Shown here: positions 1-8,437 of the stretch, piece by piece
Layout: the number at the start of each line of letters is the position of its first letter
Position numbering within the stretch: position 1 is the first letter of the stretch
Origin: Deltaproteobacteria bacterium
GTDB lineage: Bacteria > Myxococcota_A > Polyangia > JAAYKL01
Direction: 5' to 3'
NCBI GenBank assembly: GCA_016935665.1
Contig: JAFGQN010000217.1
Location: 1-43,188, forward strand
DNA: 43,188 nucleotides
The notes under the pieces: generated by a model
What the model was told of the DNA's origin: nothing
Databases searched by the model: none
Seen by the model: the letters and a program-made list of their open reading frames with translations, nothing else
Translations under genes and position numbers: made by a program

Positions 1-1
1 C

Positions 2-427
2 GGGGACACCGATACCGACGGGGACACCGATACCGACGGGGACACGGATACCGACGGGGATACGGATACCGATGGAGACACCGACACGGTCAACATTGCC
101 GACTGCCTGCGATTTACCAATGAAGGGCAATATCTTTCAGTGCCGACAGATGGGTGTGTGGTAGTGGACACCCTTCCCTGGGGAACAATGATGTGGTTTG
201 AATCGGTGGATGGCTGGACGCCTCCCGTTTCCTTCACCTGGTCCAACGATTGCGGCAACGGCGTTAGCGCCGGAGGCGATCTTACTTTCCCCAATCTGTG
301 GTTTGTTCATTGTCTGCCCATCGCCGATAGAAACTGCCGCACCGTCGTTCAATTTAAAGGCGACGCCACCGGCATCGTTCGCGTCAGATATTACAGCGCC
401 GATGCCACCACCTGCGAACAATCTTGA
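2..427 (+). CDS. C-terminal part of a secreted protein with Asp-Thr-Gly linker (partial)
   Basis: The reading frame is open from the window edge and stops at 425-427, so the start and any signal peptide lie outside. The first 30 or so residues are a repeated G-D-T-D-T-D linker, the same kind that follows the lipobox in other genes of the window. After it comes a domain of about 110 residues with six cysteines, which begins near NIADCLRFTNEGQYL and ends TTCEQS. I do not recognise the domain. By analogy with its neighbours this is probably the end of a surface lipoprotein, but the anchor cannot be seen. About 290 bases without a gene follow. Confidence 0.7.
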   Translation, partial: GDTDTDGDTDTDGDTDTDGDTDTDGDTDTVNIADCLRFTNEGQYLSVPTDGCVVVDTLPWGTMMWFESVDGWTPPVSFTWSNDCGNGVSAGGDLTFPNLWFVHCLPIADRNCRTVVQFKGDATGIVRVRYYSADATTCEQS

Positions 428-720
428 GACAGATAGTTAATGGATACGAAATGCCAACGTTGATACTTTTGCAAGTTTGTTTATTAATTTTTCCCCTCAC
501 CATGTCTTCATGACCCTATTGGGCATCTTAACGACTTAATAACAAAACGACAAAACGACAGGAATGCATCCTTTGGGATGTATGTGCCGGCAATTAACAT
601 TTCTGGTGTCAGGGCTGTTGTTTATCTCGTGACAGCGTCTGGCAAAAAGAAGGGTTTGTTTCCTTTACTTCAGTTGGGAACAGGCAAGAGAACAAGAAAA
701 AAGCAAAGAGGGACAACAAC

Positions 721-2019
721 ATGAAAAAAGACATTCTTCAATTGGCATTAACATTATTGGCAGCGCTGCTGTCAATGCAGGCGTGCAAGTCCGATGGCTC
801 CAAATCCAGCGATTCTGGAGATGACACCACGCAAAGTTCTGACAAGATAGCGTCGTCGGACAATGATGATGACTCCGCCACTGCTGCCGACGGGGATACG
901 GATACCGATACGGATACAGATGCAGATGGCGATGGGGATTCGGATACCAATCCGGGTCGAAGTACCGACTCGGACAGCAATATACCAACCGCGGAGTGTC
1001 CGGATGCGCTTCCCACCGATGGCGATGCCTGTGAGAATATGCAATTGAGAGGATGTGCGTTTGGGGACGTGACGTGCGATTGTGCATGGGGCGGCGGCGG
1101 CGGTGGGTTTGCCTGGTCCTGCAAAACATCGTGTCCAGCGGCGGCGCCTGCCGATGGGGACGCCTGCAGCGAAACACAGTATACGCCGTGTGCCTTTGAG
1201 CCCGACACCTGCGTTTGTAAAACCACCGATGACAGCACATGGACCTGGTCGTGTGAGGAAGTGGCCACCGAATGTCCGGCAGAGCAACCCGAAACGGGCG
1301 GAATGTGTGATTCGGGAGCCATTGGCACCGCGGCGCCCGAGGGCTGCGCGTACGACGACATCAATTGCACTTGCCCCATGTGGACCAACACCTGGTCTTG
1401 CCGTAAAGAGTGTCCCGCGAGCCAACCCACCACAGGTGATGATTGCTCTGAAAACCAGACTACGCCATGTGTTTTTGATGACCAGGCCTGCACCTGTGGT
1501 ACCGAAGATGACACCACATGGACCTGGACGTGTGACGAAATAGCCAAAGACTGCCCGGCAGAACAACCCGACGGAGGAACGTGCGATGCGCAGGCCATCG
1601 CCGAGGCAGCGCCGGACGGCTGCGCGTACGGTGATATGAGTTGCAATTGTTGGAACAACAGTTGGATGTGTCGGCAACAATGTCCTGCGAGCCCTCCCAC
1701 CGCAGGAGACGACTGCGTTGAGAACCAGGCGTCACCATGTGAATATGCCGACGACGACCAGGTGTGCTCATGCGGTCGTAACAACAACAAATGGAGCTGT
1801 GAAACGGTTGCGACCAGTTGTCCCGATACGCAGCCTGAAAACGGCGACGCATGCCTGCGCAGCGCTATTGAGGAAGCCGGCAATTGCACCTACGATAATA
1901 TTGAGTGCTCCTGCGGCTGGATGAATGGTTTCAATTGCAGAGAAATGGCTGATACAGATGAATCGTCTGGAGACGATACCTCATCCGACGCGGAAGCTGA
2001 AACAGATACCGCCGAGTAA
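721..2019 (+). CDS. Surface lipoprotein with seven alternating six-cysteine repeats
   Basis: This 432-residue protein starts with a lipoprotein signal (lipobox SMQAC, Cys22), followed by an acidic Ser/Asp/Thr region to about residue 95. Seven repeats of about 43-48 residues follow. Each fits the pattern C-P-x3-P-x2-G-x2-C, then C-x-(Y/F), then C-x-C, then W-x-C, giving six cysteines per repeat. Two subtypes alternate: one has a spacer ending in N-x4-PC, the other a longer spacer ending in AAP-x-GC. The C-terminus is acidic (DTDESSGDDTSSDAEAETDT). The even cysteine count suggests a disulfide-rich extracellular stalk or adhesive. Cys-rich repeats of this look are common in myxobacterial surface proteins, but no function is assigned. 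A ribosome site lies in the AAAGAGGGACAACAAC stretch before the ATG. Confidence 0.85.
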   Translation: MKKDILQLALTLLAALLSMQACKSDGSKSSDSGDDTTQSSDKIASSDNDDDSATAADGDTDTDTDTDADGDGDSDTNPGRSTDSDSNIPTAECPDALPTDGDACENMQLRGCAFGDVTCDCAWGGGGGGFAWSCKTSCPAAAPADGDACSETQYTPCAFEPDTCVCKTTDDSTWTWSCEEVATECPAEQPETGGMCDSGAIGTAAPEGCAYDDINCTCPMWTNTWSCRKECPASQPTTGDDCSENQTTPCVFDDQACTCGTEDDTTWTWTCDEIAKDCPAEQPDGGTCDAQAIAEAAPDGCAYGDMSCNCWNNSWMCRQQCPASPPTAGDDCVENQASPCEYADDDQVCSCGRNNNKWSCETVATSCPDTQPENGDACLRSAIEEAGNCTYDNIECSCGWMNGFNCREMADTDESSGDDTSSDAEAETDTAE

Positions 2020-2353
2020 TCGAATCGGGCTATTCAGCGCTCTGGGGGCATGATGGGGGACACCTTGATTTTTGAGCGTGTAAATACAAAACCGGCGGGG
2101 GCCGCGTCTTTATTTTTATTTGGGCGCGCAAAAACGCGGGCAACAGCTTCATTTTGATGCGTTCGCATTCAAAATTGAAGGTGACCAGTGGCTGTTTGGT
2201 ATTTTAGCGCGTTCAAAGCCGGGTTGGAGGTATCTTTTTTGTATTTGGAAATACCAAAGGGGCACTATCGACCTGAAATTTTGTATTTGCGCACATTTTT
2301 TTGGGCATTGGGGGTTGGTTTTGCAGACCAGGGAGATGTGGGCGGGGGATGGG
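2020..2353. other. Intergenic gap between convergent genes, nothing recognised
   Basis: The stretch lies between the 3' ends of the Cys-rich repeat lipoprotein and the GH31 gene. It is T-rich in its second half. The short open frames in it have no ribosome site and no recognisable product. No clear terminator hairpin was found. Confidence 0.5.
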
Positions 2354-4966
2354 TTACTTTGACGTGTATTTAATTGTCCGGGCAGAGCCGTCATAAGTGA
2401 CAGACTCGTCAGGTGTCGTGGCATCAATACCCACGCCGTGATCGCTTTTTACCCATACAATGTTAAAAGTTCTCTCTGTGGGCATGCCGTCGTAGTCCCC
2501 TTTTCTGTCACCGATGGTCAACGTTTCTGTATCTTCATCCCATGACAGTGTGATGAGCGAATATTTTCCTTTTTCGTAGTCGTATGTATCCCCTGCGTCT
2601 TCGTAAATGGTGAAGGTGGCGTCGCCCCCTTTGTAAATTCGGATTTCCAGCGGGTCGATGCTTTGCGTGGCGTATTGAATCTCAGGGCCCATGGGTAGAA
2701 CCGATCCGGCTTTAACAAACAGGGGGATGCTGTTGAGGGGCGCATCCACTGTTTTTTCCACGCCGCCGTCCACCGTATCGCCAGTCCAAAAGTCGAACCA
2801 CTTGCCCTCTGGGAAGTAGACAGAGCGGTTGTCCGCGCCCTCGGCTGTGACGGGATTTACCAGCATAGCCGGGCCGAACAGGAACTGATCTTTTATATCC
2901 AGCACATTGGCGTCGGTCGGATAATCGAAAAACAGTGGCCGCATCATGGTGTAGCCCTCGCTGGTGATTTTCCATGCCAGAGAGTAAATATAAGGCATCA
3001 GGCGATAGCGCAGTGTGTCGATTTTGAGGAGGTTGGCTTTGGTTTGCGCGGTCCATTGATTTCCGTAAAGCTCCCGCGAACCGCCGCCGTGAATGCGAAA
3101 GATGGGGCTAAACGCGCCATACTGGAACCAGCGGGTAAACAGCTCGTTGTTTTGAGGGGTGCTCCAGTCCACACTGTGTCCCCAGTAGCCGCCAATATCG
3201 GTGGTCCAGTAGGGCATTCCCGCTGCTGCGAAATTGAGGCCCGCCGGTATTTGCCGAGCGTACGTTTTAAAATCGCTGTCAATGTCTCCGGACCAGCATG
3301 TGGTCGCGTAACGCTGCTGTCCGGCAAATCCGCTGCGGGTAAGGACATATACGCGTTTTTCATCGGGACCGATGTTTCGCCATCCCTCGTACAACGCCTG
3401 GCTGTGTCCCAATGGATAGGCGTTAATATACAACGCGCCTTTTCCAAGTGCGGTATCGGCCGCGCGAATATTTACCGGGTCGGGATAGGGCTGCGGCTCT
3501 GTATTGTCCGCCCAGATGCCATCCCAGCCGTACTTGCCGATGAGCCTGTCATACATCTGCTGATACACCAGTTCTCTGGCATCAGCGTTCAGCGTGTCAT
3601 AAAAATGATGCGAACCGCCGCTGTCAAACAGCGCACCAATCTCATTGAGCGCGTTGTAATTGTCCTGGTCACCTGCTTTTTTGGGCGATGACGTATATTC
3701 ATACTCCGGCCAGATGGAAATCATGGTGTGCACATTGTCATCGTGCATTTCGTCCACAAGGGCAGCGGGGTCGGGGTAGCGGGATTCATCCATGTAATGG
3801 GAGCCCCAGGTATACGGCGTCCAATAGTCCCAATCCTGAACAATGCAGTCCAGCGGAATATCGTTGTCCCGGTAGCCATTTTTAATGCGCAAAAGTTCTG
3901 TTTGACTGGCGTATTTGTCTTTTGACTGGAACAGGCCATATGCCCACTTTCCAAACAGCGGTGCGGCGCCGGTGGCGGTGCGATACAGAGAAATGACGTG
4001 GTCAATTTCAGGACCAAAGAAAAGATAATAGTCCACCATTTGGCCGGCTTCGGACACGTAGCGATACCGGGTGTTCCCTGAGTCATCGCCATAAAAATCT
4101 GATTTGGAATAATTATCCCAAAAGATGCCATATCCTCTGTTGGAGACCAGCACCGGAATATTAATTTCCGTATTGGCGTTTAAAATGCGACGACGAGTGC
4201 CTTTGCGATTCATCACGTTGTCCTGATGCTGGCCCAGACCGAACAGCGCTTCGTCTTTGGGTGAATCGAAAATGGTTTCAACGGTGTTGGTTTGAACGCC
4301 TTCCACAACAGTTGGTTTGAGGGATTTTCCAGCTTCGGTCACAATCTCGTTGCCTTCCAAATCGACAAAGCGCACACGTCCGTTGGTCATATCGATTCGC
4401 GCCTTCATTCGCGTGGTTGTAATCACAACTGCATTGTCTTCCTCGTTGACACAAAAATTCACATTGCCAAAGGTGTTGCTGATGGAGAGCGATGTTTTAT
4501 CCGGAATGGCTGCTTCGCCTGTGTACATCACCCGGAAAATATCCGCCTTGCAGACCTGTACCCGGAACGTGCCGGAATCCAGAGTGAGCGTCACACCGTT
4601 ATCGTCCATCGCCCATGGACCTGTCGGTGTAGAGTTGTCGCACTTAAGCTCTGGTTCTGTATCGGATTCAGAATCCGTATCCGAATCGCCAAAGGTGTCC
4701 GAATCTCCGTCCGTATCCGAATCTCCATCGCTATCGGAATCCCCGTCACTGTCGGAATCTCCGTCACTGTCGGAATCCCCGTCACTGTCGGTGTCGGCAT
4801 CCGTGTCACTATCTCCATCCGAATCGCTGTCGGCATCTGTAAAGGTGCTATCGCTATCCGTGTCGTCATGGGTATTATTTTTTTTGTCGGAGCCGCTGCA
4901 CATACACAAAAACAATCCGACCATCACCAGCCCTGCCAGACGAAAATTAAAATTCAACCAGTTCAT
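2354..4966 (-). CDS. GH31 family alpha-glycosidase lipoprotein (alpha-xylosidase or alpha-glucosidase type)
   Basis: The enzyme should cleave alpha-xylosyl or alpha-glucosyl ends from oligosaccharides. The 870-residue protein has an N-terminal signal with a poor lipobox (LCMC), an Asp/Ser/Gly linker at about 35-105, a GH31 N-terminal beta domain, the TIM barrel and a C-terminal DUF5110-like domain (TIYEDAGDTYDYEKGKYS). The nucleophile is the Asp of GIWADNTEPQPY (about D487). The acid/base is the Asp of WSGDIDSDF (about D561). TDIGGYWG is also typical of the family. The ADNTEP form of the nucleophile motif resembles bacterial alpha-xylosidases more than starch enzymes, so xyloglucan is a plausible substrate; this is inference. 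I prefer the ATG at 4966 over the GTG at 4975 because GAGGAGGAG sits 8 bases before it. It is on the same strand as the GH54 gene upstream, 85 bases apart. Confidence 0.92.
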   Translation of the reverse strand: MNWLNFNFRLAGLVMVGLFLCMCSGSDKKNNTHDDTDSDSTFTDADSDSDGDSDTDADTDSDGDSDSDGDSDSDGDSDSDGDSDTDGDSDTFGDSDTDSESDTEPELKCDNSTPTGPWAMDDNGVTLTLDSGTFRVQVCKADIFRVMYTGEAAIPDKTSLSISNTFGNVNFCVNEEDNAVVITTTRMKARIDMTNGRVRFVDLEGNEIVTEAGKSLKPTVVEGVQTNTVETIFDSPKDEALFGLGQHQDNVMNRKGTRRRILNANTEINIPVLVSNRGYGIFWDNYSKSDFYGDDSGNTRYRYVSEAGQMVDYYLFFGPEIDHVISLYRTATGAAPLFGKWAYGLFQSKDKYASQTELLRIKNGYRDNDIPLDCIVQDWDYWTPYTWGSHYMDESRYPDPAALVDEMHDDNVHTMISIWPEYEYTSSPKKAGDQDNYNALNEIGALFDSGGSHHFYDTLNADARELVYQQMYDRLIGKYGWDGIWADNTEPQPYPDPVNIRAADTALGKGALYINAYPLGHSQALYEGWRNIGPDEKRVYVLTRSGFAGQQRYATTCWSGDIDSDFKTYARQIPAGLNFAAAGMPYWTTDIGGYWGHSVDWSTPQNNELFTRWFQYGAFSPIFRIHGGGSRELYGNQWTAQTKANLLKIDTLRYRLMPYIYSLAWKITSEGYTMMRPLFFDYPTDANVLDIKDQFLFGPAMLVNPVTAEGADNRSVYFPEGKWFDFWTGDTVDGGVEKTVDAPLNSIPLFVKAGSVLPMGPEIQYATQSIDPLEIRIYKGGDATFTIYEDAGDTYDYEKGKYSLITLSWDEDTETLTIGDRKGDYDGMPTERTFNIVWVKSDHGVGIDATTPDESVTYDGSARTIKYTSK
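4655..4865 (-). repeat. Hexanucleotide coding repeat for the Asp-Ser-Gly linker of the GH31 gene
   Basis: The DNA is built from degenerate GAY-(TCN/ACN/GGN) units, in places near-identical copies such as GTCACTGTCGGAATC read on the plus strand. It encodes the acidic linker between lipobox and catalytic domain. Confidence 0.85.
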
Positions 4967-5051
4967 AAAATACACTCCTCCTCTTTGAATTCGCAGACAG
5001 GCTGTCTGGAATAGAGATTTCTGCCATGATCAAAAATGAAACAGTACGGCG

Positions 5052-6389
5052 CTATTTACCGTATCCGGCATCCACAATGTTTTCCTGCACGCTGTTTTCC
5101 GTTTCATCTGATGGATACCCGATGACCAGCGCGCCTTCGTAAAAAGTGCCTTCACTGAGGTTGGCGCCACCATCGGGTTTGCAGCAGTCGCCGCCGCATC
5201 CAAGCACAATGGCGCCCTGCTTTTTCATGGGACTGTATCCGCCCCCCGGGAGCGCTCCTTTGTACATGGTGGCAAGAGCGCCCTCCTGTGCGCTGCTTCC
5301 TCTGAGCGCGAATTCTGTGGTGCCATTGTTTTTCAACATTGCGGTGACATACGGCTCGGGAAACGCTTTCTGGCCTGGATTCCAGGACTGACTTCCGCCT
5401 GGAAAAAGTCCCCATTCCAAATCCGCCTGCACCCATGGTCCTTTGCCCTCGCATCCGCCAAACCAGCATTGGGTGCTGAAATTAATGGCATCCATGGCGC
5501 CTGCGGCGTCGGCTTTGCGCGTTGTTTCACTGTTGCCATAGTCAAAACAGCAACCGCCGTTGACGTGGGTGCCGCTGGTAACCATGTACATGCCTTCAGG
5601 CTCCGCTCCCACAGGCACGTTCGATTTGGATCCGTCCCGCCAATAGCTGTTGCCTGGTTTGATGTACAGGGAGTACACCTTGTGACCACTCACGTTGAGG
5701 GATTCGGTGCTCGCCTTCGCGGGGCTACTCGCCGGGCTGCCGGGAACTTCTTTCGACCCCTGATACCATAAGTCATTTCCGTTTCCACTCTGATCGTATA
5801 CCACCGTAGTGACGCATTCTACGCCTTTGCAAAAATCGTCATGCGCACTCGCATCGGCAAAACCGCCCGGTGACAAAACCTTTATATCCAGTGTGGTGTT
5901 GTCTGGCCGTCTCACCTGGTAAAGATTACCGTCATATGTTCCGTACAGTGCGCGCACCGTACTGTGGGCAGCGGCGCACGGTGTTCCGCCGGTTTCATAA
6001 ATGTCACACGGGCCAACAACGGCAGGATTGGTATCGGATTCAGAACTGGAATCCACCTCCGAAGTCGATTCGGTGTCGTTGCCGGTGGCAGTATCGGCGT
6101 CTGTATCCGAATCCCCATCCGTGTCCGAATCGCCATCGCTGTCGGCGTCCGAATCTCCATCCGTATCCGAATCGCCATCGCTGTCGGTGTCCGAATCTCC
6201 ATCCGTATCCGAATCGCCATCGCTGTCGGTGTCGCCGTCCGTATCCGAATCGGTGTCTGCATCCGAATCGCCATCACAGTTATCGGTTGTGCCACTGTCA
6301 TTGCCGGATTCAGAACTTCCACAGGAAGTAAAGCCAATACTGCAAACCATTGCGATAATATACGAGACCAGCAAAAATGATCGATGCAT
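5052..6389 (-). CDS. GH54 alpha-L-arabinofuranosidase lipoprotein
   Basis: The protein (445 residues) has a lipobox (GFTSC, Cys23), an Asp-Ser-Gly-Thr linker to about residue 100 and a single catalytic domain from about 126 (PCDIYETGGTPCAAAHSTVR) to the end. The domain matches the ArabFuran-catal family: the nucleophile is Glu325 in QADLEWGLF and the acid/base is Asp401 in LGCGGDCC. GTFYEGALVIGYPSDETENS closes the domain as in the fungal AbfB enzymes. Fungal members carry a C-terminal CBM42, which is absent here. The ATG at 6389 is chosen because AAGGAA lies 8 bases upstream and a signal peptide starts there; the longer open frame to 6584 has none. It should release arabinose from arabinan or arabinoxylan at the cell surface. 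It is probably co-transcribed with the GH31 gene downstream. Confidence 0.93.
   Translation of the reverse strand: MHRSFLLVSYIIAMVCSIGFTSCGSSESGNDSGTTDNCDGDSDADTDSDTDGDTDSDGDSDTDGDSDTDSDGDSDTDGDSDADSDGDSDTDGDSDTDADTATGNDTESTSEVDSSSESDTNPAVVGPCDIYETGGTPCAAAHSTVRALYGTYDGNLYQVRRPDNTTLDIKVLSPGGFADASAHDDFCKGVECVTTVVYDQSGNGNDLWYQGSKEVPGSPASSPAKASTESLNVSGHKVYSLYIKPGNSYWRDGSKSNVPVGAEPEGMYMVTSGTHVNGGCCFDYGNSETTRKADAAGAMDAINFSTQCWFGGCEGKGPWVQADLEWGLFPGGSQSWNPGQKAFPEPYVTAMLKNNGTTEFALRGSSAQEGALATMYKGALPGGGYSPMKKQGAIVLGCGGDCCKPDGGANLSEGTFYEGALVIGYPSDETENSVQENIVDAGYGK
6064..6283 (-). repeat. Hexanucleotide coding repeat for the linker of the GH54 gene
   Basis: Near-identical 36-base blocks (GAATCTCCATCCGTATCC-type on the plus strand) repeat several times. 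They encode D-S-D-T-D-G-D units between lipobox and catalytic domain. Confidence 0.85.
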
Positions 6390-6690
6390 TTTTATTTCCT
6401 TCGGCAAGATGCTGTTTTTAAAACGCGTAACTCGAACTGCAGTGGCATTTGAAAATGAAAACCAGGTGGTGCATTGAGAAAAAAAAAGCGCAAAAAAAAA
6501 GGCGCAAAAACCAGTCGTTTTGTCACAGCACAACGATGGCGTCCACTGCGACCGGTCCCGGTCCGCGATTGATAATACTGACAACGTGCGCTTTTAAAGT
6601 AAACCCATCTGCATCATGAGTACAACGGTTTTGTTCAGCTGTTCGGATAGCTAAAACTCAAACGGATTGGGCGCGGGAGATCAGGAAACC

Positions 6691-6806
6691 GATGACACTG
6701 GTCGTCTTTTCCCGAAAATCCAGGCGGCCGAAGGCTATTGGCACTATGTTCACGGCGTGAATCCCTTTGGGTTGTGTATCTGTCCAACATGAAGCCGGCG
6801 GGCGCA
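6691..6806 (+). pseudogene. Fragment of a GH9 family cellulase
   Basis: Translating from 6691 gives a stretch containing AAEGYWHYVHGVNPFG. After a frameshift near 6771-6774 the next frame gives VYLSNMKPAGA. Joined, they read YWHYVHGVNPFG-VYLSNMKPAGA, which fits the conserved GH9 region that normally reads HY-x-HGVNP-x-G-x-VYLSNM before the C-terminal catalytic motifs. Sequence on both sides no longer reads as GH9. I infer a dead endoglucanase that once belonged to the same glycosidase set. Confidence 0.6.
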
Positions 6807-6972
6807 AAGCTGATACCCAGGTTTCTCAGTCGGAAAGTATTCAACCCGCGGAGGCGTCTTCCCCACAGCAGATTTGCCGCCATGTGGTGACGTTGTCTTG
6901 CGGGACTGTGAAAACGTGTATTGAAGGATGTTTATCCATGCAGACGCTCGAAATCTGTGCAGCAGAGATACA

Positions 6973-7051
6973 GGCATTCCTGGCCTGAACTGCGTCAAAA
7001 CCGATATCTGCCTTTGAGTGTGACGCGCAGACAGGGGAGTCCCGCACTGAG
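6973..7051. repeat. 79-base intergenic repeat, copy 1
   Basis: This segment aligns with 8152-8230 over its whole length with roughly 80-85 percent identity by eye. The shared core is TATCTGCCTTTGAGTGTGA. It is not part of a coding frame that I recognise. Confidence 0.7.
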
Positions 7052-7068
7052 AGACTCGGTAATGTGGT

Positions 7069-7515
7069 TTGGGGAGCATCGGGAATTTGTGTGTGGGGGG
7101 TGATGATGGGGTGAGTGTTGGTCGGATTACCGGCAAGCTTGAAAATGAAGGATGGGGATTAAAGTGCAGGCCATCTGAAACTCCCAGTGCAATGGGATTT
7201 GGGTTGTATTTGGAACAATGGTCTGAGGTGCCTGCATTGACAATCGCAAGTGTTGCGACAGGAACCGATACTATGCAATTGTATATGGTTTTCGATTGGC
7301 CGGAAGGGGGTGGATGGGATACAGTGGCCCAAGGGAGTGTTGTTAATGTAAAAGCATCCGGCTGGGCAGTCCATACGGATGACCTTGGGGATGCAAATGA
7401 TTCAATGTTTATGTGGCGTTTCGCCGGCAGTTTTGTCGAAGAGGATATCGCGAATCCAGGGGACGATGATGGATTATTTATCGTTGGCAACGCCAAAGGC
7501 TATGACGTCAACTGA
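7069..7515 (+). CDS. Hypothetical protein, probably the remaining C-terminal part of a larger gene
   Basis: An open frame of 148 residues begins right after repeat copy 1 and ends 36 bases before the next gene. There is no signal peptide. Codon use from about 7112 on looks coding, and the protein ends in an acidic stretch with regular W, G and D residues (NPGDDDGLFIVGNAKGYDVN). A GTG at 7112 is another possible start. No family was recognised. The lack of a good start and the adjoining repeat suggest a gene whose 5' end was lost. Confidence 0.45.
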   Translation: MGSIGNLCVGGDDGVSVGRITGKLENEGWGLKCRPSETPSAMGFGLYLEQWSEVPALTIASVATGTDTMQLYMVFDWPEGGGWDTVAQGSVVNVKASGWAVHTDDLGDANDSMFMWRFAGSFVEEDIANPGDDDGLFIVGNAKGYDVN

Positions 7516-7551
7516 TCAACGATGTAATAAATTTTATTTGAAGGTGACAGG

Positions 7552-8127
7552 ATGAAATACTTTTTTCTATTTTGCTATTTTATGATTTCAATTTGCTTAA
7601 TTGTCGGGTGCAAGGACGGGGATGATAATGGCAGTGGTGACGGAGACACCGATAGCGATGGGGATGCCGACAGCGATACGGATGCCGACAGTGATGGCGA
7701 CGCGTGTCCCGGTGTTGATGTATCCAAAGAGTGCCCAGACACCGTAGGCGTGTTTGATAGCGCCAACTGTCTTTGCTGGGAAAAATCAGGAACCAGCGAT
7801 GCGTTTACCTGGGATGGCGCTGTGTCATATTGCGACAATTTGGATGCCGGCGGTTTTACCGACTGGCAGCTGGCATCGAAGCAAGATTATATGGACATGC
7901 TGGGAGATTGTGACGATAGGGTGATGATCGGCGCAAAGGGGAACTGTGCTCAATGTGCAGATGTATCAGTGTGTAAAGATGTTTTTAATGCAACAACTGA
8001 AGCTTTTTGGACATCGACGAGTGATGAGTCCGAGATAGCTTGGTACATCGATATTTCTGCGGGATTTCTCCGTCCGGCAGGCACATCCAATGAAGCGTCT
8101 GCTCAGTGTCTACGCTCAGTTAAGTAA
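7552..8127 (+). CDS. DUF1566-like (Lcl C-terminal type) lipoprotein
   Basis: The 191-residue protein has a lipobox (LIVGC, Cys20), a short D-G-D-T-D-S linker to about residue 50 and one compact domain. The domain carries the usual marks of the DUF1566/Lcl family: an opening with a cysteine and tryptophan, A-x-SYCDNLDAGGFTDWQLAS, then FWTSTSDES, and a last CLRSVK. The family occurs in surface lipoproteins and adhesin-like proteins and resembles formylglycine/C-type-lectin-like folds; its role here is unknown. AAGGTGACAGG lies just before the ATG. Confidence 0.85.
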   Translation: MKYFFLFCYFMISICLIVGCKDGDDNGSGDGDTDSDGDADSDTDADSDGDACPGVDVSKECPDTVGVFDSANCLCWEKSGTSDAFTWDGAVSYCDNLDAGGFTDWQLASKQDYMDMLGDCDDRVMIGAKGNCAQCADVSVCKDVFNATTEAFWTSTSDESEIAWYIDISAGFLRPAGTSNEASAQCLRSVK

Positions 8128-8151
8128 TTTCAAAAAAGCGCTCAACCCCAT

Positions 8152-8230
8152 GCCATTCCTTGCCTGCACGGCTTCAAAACCGGTATCTGCCTTTGAGTGT
8201 GATGCTCAGACAGGGAATCCCGCACTTAAG
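8152..8230. repeat. 79-base intergenic repeat, copy 2
   Basis: This is the second copy of the repeat at 6973-7051, in the same orientation, with one short gap near the end. It starts 25 bases after the DUF1566-like gene and ends 2 bases before the rhuM relic. Confidence 0.7.
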
Positions 8231-8232
8231 GA

Positions 8233-8316
8233 ATGACAGATTCACAGTTGCTGATTTATGAAAACCAGGATGGGGACATTCAGATTGATGTTCGATTGGA
8301 GGATGAGACGCAATGA
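8233..8316 (+). pseudogene. rhuM: 5' relic of a RhuM-family gene
   Basis: Translation from the ATG at 8233 gives 27 residues and then TGA. The part QLLIYENQDGDIQIDVRLED matches the start of RhuM family proteins, which typically read LIYQ-x-EDG-x-IQ-x-EVRLE-x-ETVWLTQ. The rest of the gene (about 300 residues) is missing. RhuM-like genes often sit inside type I restriction-modification loci, which fits the hsdR relic 120 bases downstream. Confidence 0.65.
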
Positions 8317-8334
8317 AGCGACTTCACTAGGAAC

Positions 8335-8352
8335 GCGGAGCTCCAGCTCCGC
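8335..8352. repeat. REP-like palindrome
   Basis: GCGGAGCTCCAGCTCCGC is a perfect inverted repeat (stem of 7-8 base pairs) within GGAACGCGGAGCTCC-type sequence. Similar GC-rich palindromes occur as dispersed intergenic repeats. Only one copy was seen in this window. Confidence 0.5.
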
Positions 8353-8437
8353 CAACACAGGCAGGGCTGTCAGAAAGCGAACCGGGAGGTCCGCGATCTC
8401 AGGAGGGAACTTCTGCGACCCCGAAAGAGGATAAAGA

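Larger units (their letters stand above)
6390..7068. other. Gap upstream of the GH54 gene, with a GH9 relic and an intergenic repeat
   Basis: About 100 bases next to the GH54 start are A-rich and probably hold its promoter, though no clear -35/-10 pair was picked out. The rest is decayed sequence: a fragment of a GH9 cellulase (6691-6806) and copy 1 of a 79-base repeat (6973-7051). Nothing else was recognised. Confidence 0.5.

Noticed and set aside
4292-5014. Plus-strand frame of 240 codons opposite the GH31 linker and N-terminus
   Set aside because: It is a shadow of the repeat tract (Val-Gly-Ile and Arg-Ile-Arg repeats) and has no domain. The GH31 frame explains the region.
5870-6477. Several plus-strand frames of 138-158 codons opposite the GH54 linker
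   Set aside because: They are frame shadows of the repeated linker DNA (Ser-Val-Ser-Glu, Arg-Ile-Arg or Pro-Asn-Arg repeats). The minus-strand frame has signal peptide, linker and a full GH54 domain.
6750-7496. Minus-strand frame of 248 codons
   Set aside because: It has no ribosome site and no recognisable domain, and it runs opposite both the GH9 relic and the more gene-like plus-strand frame at 7069-7515.
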